From Sphingomonas lenta (GTDB taxonomy: Bacteria > Pseudomonadota > Alphaproteobacteria > Sphingomonadales > Sphingomonadaceae): a DNA stretch of 64,000 nucleotides. Below are positions 42,536-51,133 of the stretch, in pieces. Within the stretch, counting starts at the first letter, position 1; the number at the start of each line of letters is the position of its first letter. The notes below the pieces were generated by a model, which made no database searches, was not told where the DNA came from, and saw nothing but the letters and a program-made list of their open reading frames with translations. The stretch spans positions 496,001-560,000 of the forward strand of contig NZ_NSLI01000002.1 of the NCBI RefSeq assembly GCF_002288825.1. The letters are read 5' to 3'. A program made the position numbers and the translations under genes.

Positions 42536-43222
42536 ATGGCACGGAAAAAGGACTATTGGCAGGTTATCGCGGCTCACGTTGCAGCGGTTGTCAAAGATCG
42601 CGAGATTGAGCACGTGCTGCATTTTACCCGCCTTGAGAACCTTCCCGGTATTCTCGAGCACGGACTGCAACCCCGCTCGAACCTGACGCTCGCCAATCTC
42701 GATTTTCGCCCAAGCGATACCAGTCGCTTAGATGAGAAGAGCGATGCGGTTTCAGTATCAATCTCCTGCTATTACCCTGCTATGTTTGCAGCCAAACGGT
42801 TCCGCGCGGGAAGTAAGCCTTGGGTTATTCTTTTTCTAAATCCAAGTCTGCTTTCGAACTGCCACTGTCTCTTTCTTCAGCGAGGTGCCGCGACGACCGC
42901 AACAATACAGGACCGCAGCAAGAGATTCGGCGGATACGCATTGTGTAATCTTTTCGACGATCTCCCGGTCGGAATTGACACGAAAGATAAGAGTTTCCGC
43001 GAATACTGCCACCTCCCACGGAGTTGGCCAACATACCCTGACTCGGAGGTTCAGGTAGTGGGTTCGATCCACTCGAGCTACCTCACGGGCGCTTGGGTCG
43101 AGACGATCGAACATGAAGAGTACGTTCGTGCGGCATTCAACGCCGCGGGCCGAAGAGACTGCGACGTGGGCATTCATCCGTTTGAGCCGAGAATTTGCTG
43201 CAAGCCGTATAGCTGGGGCTAA
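42536..43222 (+). CDS. DarT-like ADP-ribosyltransferase domain protein
   Basis: 228 residues from ATG 42536 (after GTGAGG). It follows the DarT/DUF4433 pattern: VLHFTRLENLPGILEHGLQP at the N-terminus (NAD-binding His region), a middle part with SISCYYPAMFAAKRFR, and a C-terminal LPRSWPTYPDSEVQVVGSIH in which the Glu of SEVQV matches the catalytic Glu. DarT proteins modify thymidines in single-stranded DNA and are countered by a macrodomain antitoxin, DarG. No DarG-like gene is adjacent. The assignment is by eye. Confidence 0.55.
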   Translation: MARKKDYWQVIAAHVAAVVKDREIEHVLHFTRLENLPGILEHGLQPRSNLTLANLDFRPSDTSRLDEKSDAVSVSISCYYPAMFAAKRFRAGSKPWVILFLNPSLLSNCHCLFLQRGAATTATIQDRSKRFGGYALCNLFDDLPVGIDTKDKSFREYCHLPRSWPTYPDSEVQVVGSIHSSYLTGAWVETIEHEEYVRAAFNAAGRRDCDVGIHPFEPRICCKPYSWG

Positions 43223-43277
43223 ATCGTTCCTGCGCCGCTGTATCTTAGAACGTGCCGCCTTGCCTCGCCGATTGCTG

Positions 43278-44474
43278 CTACGTCATCATCCGCTCAATAG
43301 CCGCTCCAATTTGCTCGGCCGCATCCAGGACGTGCTCGTCGTCAAGGTGCGCATAGCGAGCCGTAGATTGGTGGTTTCTGTGCCCTAGCAGCCTCCCGAT
43401 CATCGGCAGGGTTTCCTTGTTCATGGCCGCGTGACTGGCGAAGGTATGCCGAAGGTCGTGCAGGCGCACCTTGGGCAGGCCCGCCCGGTCGCGAAAGTCG
43501 TGCCAGTAGTGGGTGACGGCTCGGATGGGCTTGCGGAAGCGCGCGTTCCAGAACAGCCAAGGCACATTCTTGAGCCGTGGCAGCGTGCCGATCAGCGCCC
43601 GCGCCTCGTCACCCAGCCATACGGTTCGCGGGCCGGTTTTGCTGTCGCGCAGGTTCAAGCGGTTGCCGCGCACGTCCTGCCATTGCAGGCCCAAAATCTC
43701 GCTCACGCGGCAGCCGGTGAGCAGCAGCAGCGTGATCGCGGTCGCCATGATCGGCCTGACCCTGTCTTCTCCCGCGCGCTCCTCCGCCAGCAACCGCCCA
43801 AGCTGTCGCATCTCCGCGGTGCTCAGGAAGCGCTCGCATTGCCGCCTGCGATTGAGCCGCACAGCGCGGCAGGGGTTGGTGTTCTCCAGCCGGTAGCCCC
43901 ACGCCTCCGCCTTGTTCAGCATGTTGTTGAGGATGCTCATGACGCGGTTCGCCGCGCCCGGCCCCGTCCGGTTGTTCAGGTCGGCGAACCACTTGGTCAC
44001 GTCCGCCTCGTTCAGCGCGTCGATGAACACGCCGGGGAACGCGCCGTCGAGGTAGAGCGCGCGATAGCCGCACTGGGTGTCATACGTCGACGCCTTCCAG
44101 TGCGGCGACCATCGCGCCCAATACTCGTTCAGGAAGTCGTCGAACCGCGGCGCTGAGCGGATGCGCTTGCGGTCGGTAGCGGGATCAAGGCCAACCTGCG
44201 CATGTGCGATTACCCTCCGCGCGACCATCGTCGCCTGATGGCGCGTGATGACCGACGCCGGGCCGATGGTCACCGTCCGCAGCCGTCCGGCCATGCGGGT
44301 CTGGACGATGTAGACGTTCCGCCCCGTCGCATAATGGCGGATGCCAAATCCGTGCTCGACGCCGATCCATGTCGTTGTGCGCGGCTTGCCCTTGGGGAGC
44401 CGCAGATAGACGACGTTAGCGCCAACTTCGGCCAGGGCGTCCGCGACAACCTGGCGGAGCGCAAGGGCGGTCAT
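43278..44474 (-). CDS. Tyrosine recombinase/integrase, proximal
   Basis: 398 residues. N-terminal arm-binding domain, SAM-like core-binding domain (about 115-205), and catalytic domain with LLLTGCRVSEILGLQW (Arg), RLHDLRHTFASHAA (His-x-x-Arg), LGHRN (His) and Tyr in TARYAHLDDE. All catalytic residues are present. It overlaps the second integrase gene by four bases (ATGA), so the two recombinases are made together. Confidence 0.92.
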   Translation of the reverse strand: MTALALRQVVADALAEVGANVVYLRLPKGKPRTTTWIGVEHGFGIRHYATGRNVYIVQTRMAGRLRTVTIGPASVITRHQATMVARRVIAHAQVGLDPATDRKRIRSAPRFDDFLNEYWARWSPHWKASTYDTQCGYRALYLDGAFPGVFIDALNEADVTKWFADLNNRTGPGAANRVMSILNNMLNKAEAWGYRLENTNPCRAVRLNRRRQCERFLSTAEMRQLGRLLAEERAGEDRVRPIMATAITLLLLTGCRVSEILGLQWQDVRGNRLNLRDSKTGPRTVWLGDEARALIGTLPRLKNVPWLFWNARFRKPIRAVTHYWHDFRDRAGLPKVRLHDLRHTFASHAAMNKETLPMIGRLLGHRNHQSTARYAHLDDEHVLDAAEQIGAAIERMMT

Positions 44475-45784
44475 GCCCGCAGTCCGATCGCCTGGGCGAG
44501 CGAGCCGGAAATACGCTGTGCCGCATCCGCGATCACATCATCCGAAAGGTGCGCGTATTTGGCTGTAGTCTCGGGCAGCAGATGCCCGAGCAGCTTCCCG
44601 ATTGTGGCGAGCGGCACGTTGTCCATGATCGCCGTCGAGGCGAAGCTGTGACGCAGATCGTGGATGCGCACGTCCGGCATAGAGCAAGTGCGCCGAAAGG
44701 CGTTCCACCAGTTGTCCAGCTTGACCGGTGCGGCTCCCGAGCGGTTCGGGAAGACGAAGGGGCAACCATCCCGTCGCGGAACGGCATCAAGGATCGCCAG
44801 CGCCTGGCTGTTCAGCCAGATCGTTTTCGCGCCGGTCTTGCTGTCGGGTAGCGCCAGATGCGGCGGGCGCACCCATTCCCATCGGAGGTCGCGTATCTCG
44901 CTGACCCGCGCGCCGGTGTAGAGCAGCAGGCGGATGATCGTGACCTCGGCGGGGCTGGCGGCCTCGGCGGCGCGCAAGGCCGCTCCGAGGCGGCGATACT
45001 CCAGCGGCGACAGGTAGCGCTCGCACGGTTGCCGCTTGTAGCGGGGCGTGCCGCGGCATGGGTTCGATCCCTTGCGCCTCAGATGCAGCTGCTCGGCATA
45101 TTTCAGCAGGGACGCGAGCACCGGCAGGGCACGGTTGAACCTTGCTTCGTCCGCGCCTGCACAGCCGTCACGCCAGCGGATGATGTCGGCGGGCACGATG
45201 TCCGCGACGCGGATTGAGCCGAACACGGGCGCGAGGTCGAGCCGCCACGCATTGCGGTTGCGCGCGGCGGTCGATGGCTTCCAATAGCGGGCTATATCGG
45301 TCCAGTAGGTTTCAACGTAGTCGGTTAGCTCAGGCGTCGACTTCGCAACGGTGCGCTTCGGCAAGCCGTCCAGCGCCACTTCTGCGAGAAGCCGCCGTGC
45401 CTGGGTCCGGGCAAGCACCGCGTCCAGCTCGTCGCTCCGACCCAGCGTAATCCGCCGATGCTTACCGCGATGCCGGAGCCTGACGAACCAATGGTAGCGG
45501 CCGGTTGGGTGAATCCGCAGCCCGAAGCCGGGCAGCTCGGTGTCCCAGATGCAGTATTCCGACGCCTGAACGGGATGCTTCCGCCGGGCAAAGTTACCAT
45601 CAAGCAATGCCCGGCGACCGGGCTTTCGCCGGTTTGGGACCATAAGGCCATCAGACATACCCGAACCGGAGCCGAAAGTCGCGGAAATGTGCGGATTTGC
45701 TGGGACCAGATAGCCATCCGGAGCATCGGTGCCGCGAAGTGTCGCAAGCATTTCCTGCACTGATTTTACTGCACTTTTTCCCAT
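44471..45784 (-). CDS. Tyrosine recombinase/integrase, distal
   Basis: 437 residues. The catalytic domain has LLLYTGARVSEIRDLRW, RIHDLRHSFASTAI, LGHLL and Tyr in TAKYAHLSDD. The N-terminus contains two near-repeats, DGYLVPAN and DGLMVPNR, whose DNA matches the 40931 repeat. The start codon lies 6 bp inside the right candidate att repeat. It differs clearly from the proximal recombinase, so the pair is not a recent duplication. Confidence 0.92.
   Translation of the reverse strand: MGKSAVKSVQEMLATLRGTDAPDGYLVPANPHISATFGSGSGMSDGLMVPNRRKPGRRALLDGNFARRKHPVQASEYCIWDTELPGFGLRIHPTGRYHWFVRLRHRGKHRRITLGRSDELDAVLARTQARRLLAEVALDGLPKRTVAKSTPELTDYVETYWTDIARYWKPSTAARNRNAWRLDLAPVFGSIRVADIVPADIIRWRDGCAGADEARFNRALPVLASLLKYAEQLHLRRKGSNPCRGTPRYKRQPCERYLSPLEYRRLGAALRAAEAASPAEVTIIRLLLYTGARVSEIRDLRWEWVRPPHLALPDSKTGAKTIWLNSQALAILDAVPRRDGCPFVFPNRSGAAPVKLDNWWNAFRRTCSMPDVRIHDLRHSFASTAIMDNVPLATIGKLLGHLLPETTAKYAHLSDDVIADAAQRISGSLAQAIGLRA
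45629..45652 (+). repeat. Arm-type repeat, copy 2
   Basis: Plus-strand CCGGTTTGGGACCATAAGG then CCATC, inside the distal recombinase gene. Confidence 0.45.
45692..45717 (+). repeat. Arm-type repeat, copy 3
   Basis: Plus-strand CGGATTTGCTGGGACCAGA then TAGCCAT, inside the distal recombinase gene, 63 bp from copy 2. Confidence 0.45.
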
Positions 45785-45790
45785 TCTTCT

Positions 45791-45827
45791 GCGGCTAGCC
45801 GCGTAGGGTGTGCTAATAGAAGGGACT
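45791..45827 (+). repeat. Candidate right att repeat
   Basis: Exact core TAGGGTGTGCT at 45804-45814 with flanks like the left copy. It lies just upstream of the distal recombinase start. Confidence 0.5.
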
Positions 45828-45938
45828 GATTTTTTGCCTCAGTCGGTCAGCCAAGGTCAGCGGTTCGGATCTGATCCGGGCCACCTCCGGTAGGGGGTTG
45901 GAAGGCCCGTAGGCGCCTGAACCTGCGTCACGCCCCGT

Positions 45939-46634
45939 TTAGAAATCCATCGCGATCTGGCCCAACTGGATGGGCGTCTTCGCCCTCTGACGCGGAGATT
46001 TGACGGATCTCCCGCCCCGATTCTCGGACGTGAATGTCGCATGCGCATCCAGTGCCAGCCCACGGATCGCGATCTCGGCGACGGCCGTCAGCGCCTCTCG
46101 ACCTGCGCCGCCCGACGCCTGTACGGCGATGCCGTGGAGCATGGCCATCACGTACTCGGTCACGAGGACGACATCCGTACCAGCAGGCAGATCGCCCTCC
46201 CCTGCCCCACGCTCCAGACGTGCGCGGACTGCGGCCTGCCGGCTCAGCCGCTCCGTCGTCAGCAGGTTTCGCGCGACGGCGCCCTCCTCGCCTGAGGCGA
46301 GTGCGCCATGGACGACGAGGCAGCCCGGCGGGCAATCAGGCGCGGTGACGGCGATCGCCGCTTCCAGCAGCAAGGCACGGATCGCTTCGACCGTCCGCGG
46401 CCGCTCCAGGGCTTGGCGGAAGTACGAGCCTGGTCCGGCGACATAGTGGCTCAGCACCGCCCGGAACAACTGCTCCTTGTCGCCGAACGCCGCGTAGAGG
46501 CTGGCGCGCGAGACGCCCATCACTTCGGTCACGTCGGCGATCGAGGTGCCCTCGTACCCATCGCGCCAGAACAGCTCCAGCGCGCGATCAAGCGCCTCCC
46601 CTTTGTCGAACCCGCATGGCCGTCCACCCGGCAT
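45939..46634 (-). CDS. TetR-family transcriptional regulator
   Basis: 231 residues. HTH: ALELFWRDGYEGTSIADVTE then MGVSRASLYAAFGDKEQLF. The ligand domain is of the AcrR/TetR C-terminal type (CPPGCLVVHGALASGEEGAV). No obvious target gene is adjacent. A perfect 8-bp inverted repeat lies 65 bp upstream and may be its operator. Confidence 0.92.
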   Translation of the reverse strand: MPGGRPCGFDKGEALDRALELFWRDGYEGTSIADVTEVMGVSRASLYAAFGDKEQLFRAVLSHYVAGPGSYFRQALERPRTVEAIRALLLEAAIAVTAPDCPPGCLVVHGALASGEEGAVARNLLTTERLSRQAAVRARLERGAGEGDLPAGTDVVLVTEYVMAMLHGIAVQASGGAGREALTAVAEIAIRGLALDAHATFTSENRGGRSVKSPRQRAKTPIQLGQIAMDF

Positions 46635-46698
46635 ATGCGCTCCCGTCCAGGTTCTGGTACGGCCGTTCTACAACTGCTGGCGATGCTGCGCTATCTCG

Positions 46699-46720
46699 TT
46701 CTGGACCGCCGAGTCCAGAA
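46699..46720. promoter_or_regulatory. Inverted repeat upstream of tetR
   Basis: TTCTGGAC-CGCCGA-GTCCAGAA has perfect 8-bp arms. A second partly palindromic stretch (TGGTACGGCCGTTCTA, 46655-46670) lies nearer the start. Both are candidate TetR sites. Confidence 0.5.
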
Positions 46721-46890
46721 TTGGGTGCGATTTGCATGCGGCACACGGTCCCGTCCGTCGCGGCGGTATGAAGCGCATCAAAGCTGCTGCTCCTTGGGAC
46801 TCCGGCCGCCTACCCTGTCCGGCACCTCCCCGACTGGGTGGCCGTAGCCGCCCCTGTCGCCGATCGCCAGGACAGCCGGCGCGCGCCTGC

Positions 46891-47370
46891 TCACGATGCG
46901 GTGCTCGTTCGGCGCAAGCTCACGCCGCGGGCGCGTGCCGCCGCATCGCGCGCCCGCTGACGCTGGATCGCGACCGCCTCGACCACCTCGCGACGAGTAA
47001 GGACGTGGTCGGGATCGCGTGCGTGTTGCCCGTCGAGGTCGACCAGCAGCTCGGTCATGGCCTCGTCACCCACCACGCCGCGCACTGCATGGAGCCAGCG
47101 AGCGGACGCGTATGGGTGCGACCAGCCGTACATCGTGCGCGCGCACCACAGGGCAAGCCAGATGACCGGCACGAGCGAGAGGGCGAGGGCAACGCCCGCG
47201 AACCACTTCTCGCCCACAATCAGGACGAGCGGCGGCAAGAAAAAGGCGACAGGTATGGCCAGCGTGGTCGGCCACACGGGCAAGCCGCCGTTCGCGAGGT
47301 CGGCCCGGGCGACCAGCCGGTCGAGATAGGATGCGCGGCCGCCCTCCCCTGTCCCGTCCACGATCACCAA
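46891..47370 (-). CDS. Hypothetical membrane protein
   Basis: 159 residues with two membrane segments (about 34-52 and 57-77) and a charged, helical C-terminus. Family not recognised. It overlaps the upstream gene by 7 bp. Confidence 0.55.
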   Translation of the reverse strand: MVIVDGTGEGGRASYLDRLVARADLANGGLPVWPTTLAIPVAFFLPPLVLIVGEKWFAGVALALSLVPVIWLALWCARTMYGWSHPYASARWLHAVRGVVGDEAMTELLVDLDGQHARDPDHVLTRREVVEAVAIQRQRARDAAARARGVSLRRTSTAS

Positions 47371-47705
47371 CCCCGCGACGGATCGTAGCCGCCGCTGAAG
47401 GATGCGGACGAGCTCGACGAGTGATCGGGCCCGGAGCTGGACACACCCGACCAGGATGAGCTGCTCCAGTCGTTGCTCGTCAGCCTCCCGGCGTGGTTAT
47501 GATAATCAGATCCAGCTGGGTCGGCGCCCTTGCCGGATGTCTCGTCGCAAGGGTGCCGGTCGGTTCCGTACCGGTTGCCGGTTACGTCGACAGCACGGTC
47601 CATCATGGAAAGCCCGGTCGACGGGTTGACGCCGGGGTTGGAGCCCAGGTCGGGCGTGCCGCGCGTTCCCCATTGATCGAACAGGTTGGTAAAGAAGCTG
47701 CGCAT
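47364..47705 (-). CDS. Hypothetical Ser/Gly-rich protein
   Basis: 113 residues from ATG 47705. The N-terminus MRSFFTNLFDQWG is short and amphipathic; the C-terminal 50 residues are low-complexity Ser/Gly. Start chosen at the second Met. It is coupled by overlap to the next membrane-protein gene. Confidence 0.45.
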   Translation of the reverse strand: MRSFFTNLFDQWGTRGTPDLGSNPGVNPSTGLSMMDRAVDVTGNRYGTDRHPCDETSGKGADPAGSDYHNHAGRLTSNDWSSSSWSGVSSSGPDHSSSSSASFSGGYDPSRGW

Positions 47706-47918
47706 GCTCACAGGGCTCCCCTGGTCAGGACACGCCAACTATATCGGTCGTATAACGCACAATGAGTACTACTGCGGGGGATAAGGTTGGTTCCCCTGCC
47801 CCTGCTTCGCGATGCGCTCTGCGGCTCGAGAGCCGAAGCTTTGGTCGTCCCCAGACTGAAGGTCCTGCCCTCGATGACAAGTATGAGGTAGTCACGCGAA
47901 TGACGATGATGTCCGATG

Positions 47919-48314
47919 CTAGTCGGGCCACCGCTCGCCTTCCGGTATGTCGACCTCGAACAAGGCGGCCAGAAGTGCTTGGCGTTCATCGTACGGCATC
48001 GAGTTCAGCGCGATCACCTTTCGGTCGCGCAAGCAGGCGCGCGCCGCCCTGGCGACCCGCTCCAGCGCCGGCGCGGCGTTCGGCTCGCCGATCGAGCGAC
48101 CATCCCACGCGATGCGGACCCGGAACGCGACCGTGCTTGAGTGCACGTCGATCACCGGCTCGGGCCTGGTGAAGAACTCGGCGGCGACCACCGCATCCAG
48201 AAGTTCGGCGACGTGCTGCTGGTCTAGCTCATTAAAGTCGCGGGTCGTCGCGACGTTCCAAGACACGGGCGTCCCATCCGTATTCAGCATCTCGAGCGTC
48301 AGCTGTCCGTCCAA
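47919..48314 (-). CDS. Hypothetical protein
   Basis: 131 residues, beta-rich N-terminus and helical C-terminus (YDERQALLAALFEVDIPEGE). No family recognised. Acidic overall; cytoplasmic by composition. Confidence 0.5.
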   Translation of the reverse strand: MDGQLTLEMLNTDGTPVSWNVATTRDFNELDQQHVAELLDAVVAAEFFTRPEPVIDVHSSTVAFRVRIAWDGRSIGEPNAAPALERVARAARACLRDRKVIALNSMPYDERQALLAALFEVDIPEGERWPD

Positions 48315-48396
48315 CGTCCGTCCTCCTGAAGCACCATCCGATCGTTAAACCGCGGCCGCTCCGCTGCCCGAGGGAACCGTTCCAAGCCGCGCGCAG

Positions 48397-49056
48397 TCAC
48401 CCGCCGATCTCGTCCCTCTCGTGCGCCGCGGCCCAGACGATCGCGTCCGGATCGTCATCCAGCAGCGAGGTAGGTGCGGGACCACCCAGCCACGAGTTGC
48501 TCGATACGAACCAGAAGGCGGTTTGCCAGGGCGACCTCTCGGCCGGCAGCTCGGCGAGCGCTCGGGCGATCACGGGCCTGGGCGCCCCGTCCTTAAACTG
48601 GAACGTCGGGAACAGCCAGGCAGCGCCGACTGGAACACCTATGACTTGGCCCTCTGCCCACCACCTGTCGAGCGTGGCCGCGTCCTCGCCCACGAGCCAG
48701 GCCGCGTCGGGGGTAGGCAGCACCTCCACCTCATCCAGGAAGCGGGCACGCAGGCGCACATTGTCGTGCGCGATCGCAAGGTGGATCTCCGCCATCTCCT
48801 GAGCGCGACGGACGTCCCCTACCCCGCCCTGGAGCTCGGCGAATATAGTGTCCGCCTCGCCCGCCAGCACCTCCTCGGTGGGCCGCGGATCGAACTCGGT
48901 TAAATAACCTGTGGCATGATCCGCAGTACGGCGGGCGGCAAGCCTTGCCGACCAGTAAGCCTCGTCCGAACGGCGACTGATCGCGTCCATGCCGTCCCCA
49001 CCCTCCTCGATCATGTGCTCGGTTATGTCGCTGGGCAGGAAGCGCGACCGGGTCAC
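48397..49056 (-). CDS. MbcA/ParS-like antitoxin (orphan)
   Basis: 219 residues; a start at ATG 48990 (MDAISRRSDEA) is also possible. The C-terminal ~95 residues match the MbcA/ParS/Xre toxin-binding domain: AATLDRWWAEGQVIGVPVG, AWLFPTFQF, ALAELPAERSPWQTAFWFVS and WLGGPAPTSLLDDDPDAIV. Partners are normally RES-domain toxins, but neither neighbour looks like one. Confidence 0.65.
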   Translation of the reverse strand: MTRSRFLPSDITEHMIEEGGDGMDAISRRSDEAYWSARLAARRTADHATGYLTEFDPRPTEEVLAGEADTIFAELQGGVGDVRRAQEMAEIHLAIAHDNVRLRARFLDEVEVLPTPDAAWLVGEDAATLDRWWAEGQVIGVPVGAAWLFPTFQFKDGAPRPVIARALAELPAERSPWQTAFWFVSSNSWLGGPAPTSLLDDDPDAIVWAAAHERDEIGG

Positions 49057-49168
49057 AGCTCGATAGACCTCACGTTCGTGCTCATTCGGACAGTCAGCGT
49101 TCCGATCACCTGCGTCCCTCCCCTACCATGTTGGACGGGGTCGGCACATGTTCAGGATCTTCCAAAGC

Positions 49169-49603
49169 TTATGGAACCGGTCTGGACTCAGCCGGAGCGG
49201 ACTCGTCCAGCTTAGGTATTTCTTGGTCCTTCATCGCCGCGCGGCGCTCACTGAACGCGCGGTCGATCCTGTCGCCCTGCTCCTCAAATGATCGGTCGAA
49301 TGCGTTCTGGCGCGCCTCGAATTTACGATCGAACTCATCGCGCTTAGCCTGGAACTCCGCCCGACGAACGTCCGCCTTGGCCTCGGCGCGCTCGAATAGG
49401 TCAGTGCCCTCGTCCATGATCCGCGTCACCATGCGCTGCTGCTGCACCTCGACGTATATGCCGAGCGCCAAGAGCACGGCCGCGGTAGCGCCTGCGCCCC
49501 AAAGGAGCGGTTGTCCTTTCTGGCGCTCGACCGCGCCCGAGCGCATGCCCATCGCGGCCCAGGTCGCGATCCCGGCCGCGGCTGCGAACAGGATCCAGAT
49601 CAC
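49169..49603 (-). CDS. Membrane-anchored coiled-coil protein
   Basis: 144 residues. Two N-terminal membrane helices (about 1-18 and 33-51) precede a long charged coiled coil (AEAKADVRRAEFQAKRDEFD through RIDRAFSERRAAMKD). It is coupled by ATGA to the upstream gene. Function unknown. Confidence 0.55.
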   Translation of the reverse strand: MIWILFAAAAGIATWAAMGMRSGAVERQKGQPLLWGAGATAAVLLALGIYVEVQQQRMVTRIMDEGTDLFERAEAKADVRRAEFQAKRDEFDRKFEARQNAFDRSFEEQGDRIDRAFSERRAAMKDQEIPKLDESAPAESRPVP

Positions 49604-50025
49604 CGCTCGTCTCCCTGATTGAGGACCAGCCTCGAGAGCTGGTCGGCGATCCCGCCGAGCTCCGCCTCGGTTTCAGAATGCTCCCCGTCATCAGCGTAGG
49701 TGCCGTCGCAGATGCCGAGGACGTGCGCGCCGCCGCCGATGCCATCACGAACGAGTGCGGACCGAATCACCTGCCCGAGCGAGGTGCCCTCCCCTGCCCT
49801 CTCCTTCAACGCGTCCAGCATGGCCTCGGGCAGGTCGAGGGCGATGCGATGCATCCACTCGCCTGACGGCAACCGGGTAGGTGGACCGCCATCCACCCGC
49901 CGCATCAGCCTCGTGCCGGCCAGGTTACGCTCTAACGCCTGCCGGTCGATCCTATGCGAGATCGGGGCGCGCGGGTTCGGCAGGTCATCAACTAGTTCGC
50001 CGACGCTGCTCTTCTGCGTCATCAT
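49600..50025 (-). CDS. Hypothetical protein with RHH-like segment
   Basis: 141 residues. HRIALDLPEAMLDALKERAG then TSLGQVIRSALVRDG resembles a ribbon-helix-helix in the middle of the protein; the C-terminus is acidic. It may regulate the coupled coiled-coil gene. Confidence 0.5.
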   Translation of the reverse strand: MMTQKSSVGELVDDLPNPRAPISHRIDRQALERNLAGTRLMRRVDGGPPTRLPSGEWMHRIALDLPEAMLDALKERAGEGTSLGQVIRSALVRDGIGGGAHVLGICDGTYADDGEHSETEAELGGIADQLSRLVLNQGDER

Positions 50026-50286
50026 CGCCTCCCTTCAGAATGGAGGCGATCCGGCCGGGAGCCGGGTGTTCGTAACCCTGCATTGCACAAGGCGCCGCCA
50101 CCTTTAGGCGGACCCTGGACATGCGTGACGGCCACCCGGCCGACATGAATGTCGACCGGCTGCAATGACCTGAGGTTACGACGCCTCACCGCCGGGACTG
50201 ACCGAGCGGCGTGCGCAGACTATCACGCTATACGACGGTCGCAACAGCTGGCTTGACCTTGCGAGGACGGTGCGCGCAGCCCGCAA

Positions 50287-50538
50287 TCAGATCTCGGCTG
50301 TCCCAAGCCGCTCCGACCGGCTCTCGATCGCCGCCTGAACGCTCGCGTGGAGAGCCCCGCGGAAGTCGCGGGGCGACGCCGCCTCCACTCGGTCCCTCAC
50401 CTCCTCGGTCGATGCGCGGATCTCGGCCAGCGCTTGCCGGATCACGGCCAGGCCTAAGCCCGCCTCGCGTCCAATCTCGACGAAGTGGCGGCCGTGGACG
50501 CCGGTAATGCGCAATCTGCGGTTCCCGCCCATCGACAT
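50287..50538 (-). pseudogene. HipA-like C-terminal fragment
   Basis: 83 residues: MGGNRRLRITGVHGRHFVEI, then GLAVIRQALAEI and FRGALHASVQAAIESR, matching the last part of HipA kinases (pattern GDNRHY..I.PRHF). The kinase catalytic part and HipB are absent, so it is likely a remnant. Confidence 0.5.
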
Positions 50539-50936
50539 GGCTAGCCGGAAAGCCCCGGTGCGGACCGTGGCCTTAATCGACGCTCTGCTGCACCGTCAGG
50601 ACGCGTTAAGGGGCGTAGGGCGGAACCGACTGCCCGGGCGGCTGCTCGGCGTGTGGTCCGCGCGCACGGGACAACGGCACAGAGCGATGGGGCCGAGCAA
50701 CACGCCACGTGGTGCGCCGACGAGGCCGACGAATTTCTTGCTCAAACGATCTGCGGTCAGCAGCATCGCCTTTTTCCTCGCTCGCGATCATTCTCCTTCC
50801 CCCTCCTGGTGTTCTCCGACATCCTTAAGTCAGATTTTCAAACCACCGCTGCCTCGCAGCGGAAGCAATTCTCGATTCCCGGATTCTGATTCACGACAGC
50901 GTTCGTGGCTGTTTTCCGTGAGTCGTTAGCTCTAGA
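50539..50936. other. Region between the HipA remnant and the iterons
   Basis: About 400 bp. An AT-richer stretch at 50820-50890 (TCAGATTTTCAAACC) precedes the iterons and could be the melting region of the origin. No DnaA box of consensus form was recognised. Confidence 0.4.
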
Positions 50937-51056
50937 CCTGACTTCCTGGGGGAGTTTGCCTGACCGGGCGGGGGCTCCAGCCTGTCGAATCGGGGGAGAT
51001 GGCCTGACCTGACGGGGTTATCCTGACCGGTTGGGGGCATCCTGACCTCTTGGGGG
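50937..51056 (+). repeat. Replication origin iterons (six direct repeats)
   Basis: Six repeats of the form CCTGACcTCTTGGGGG start at 50937, 50959, 50981, 51003, 51022 and 51041. The first four are spaced by 22 bp and the last two by 19 bp. The unit at 51041 (CCTGACCTCTTGGGGG) is closest to consensus. They lie upstream of rep, as in iteron plasmids where Rep monomers bind to start replication. Confidence 0.85.
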
Positions 51057-51075
51057 TCTTCGATAGCGGCAGAAT

Positions 51076-51109
51076 CCTGACCTGACTTGACCGTCCAAGT
51101 CAGGTCAGG
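51076..51109. promoter_or_regulatory. Rep operator (inverted iteron half-sites)
   Basis: CCTGACCTGACTTG and its exact complement CAAGTCAGGTCAGG are separated by 6 bp. The arms reuse the CCTGAC part of the iterons and lie 24 bp before the rep start. In iteron plasmids Rep dimers bind such inverted repeats to repress rep. Confidence 0.8.
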
Positions 51110-51133
51110 CAGCTTTGCCATGAAAGGGCCGGT

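Larger units (their letters stand above)
40753..45827. mobile_element. Candidate integrative element with two tyrosine recombinases
   Basis: An imperfect direct repeat bounds this 5.1-kb stretch. The left copy is at 40753-40790 and the right copy at 45791-45827; they share GCCGC[A/G]TAGGGTGTGCT and AGGGACT. The right copy begins just upstream of the start of the distal recombinase gene, the usual int-att arrangement. Three copies of a GGACCA...GCCATC motif near the two ends could be arm-type sites. Cargo: phosphoribosyltransferase, membrane protein and DarT-like protein; the last two are clearly less GC-rich than their neighbours. Confidence 0.55.

Noticed and set aside
50507..50929. 140-codon plus-strand frame before the iterons
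   Set aside because: Low-complexity Ser/Arg/Pro composition and overlap with the presumed origin.
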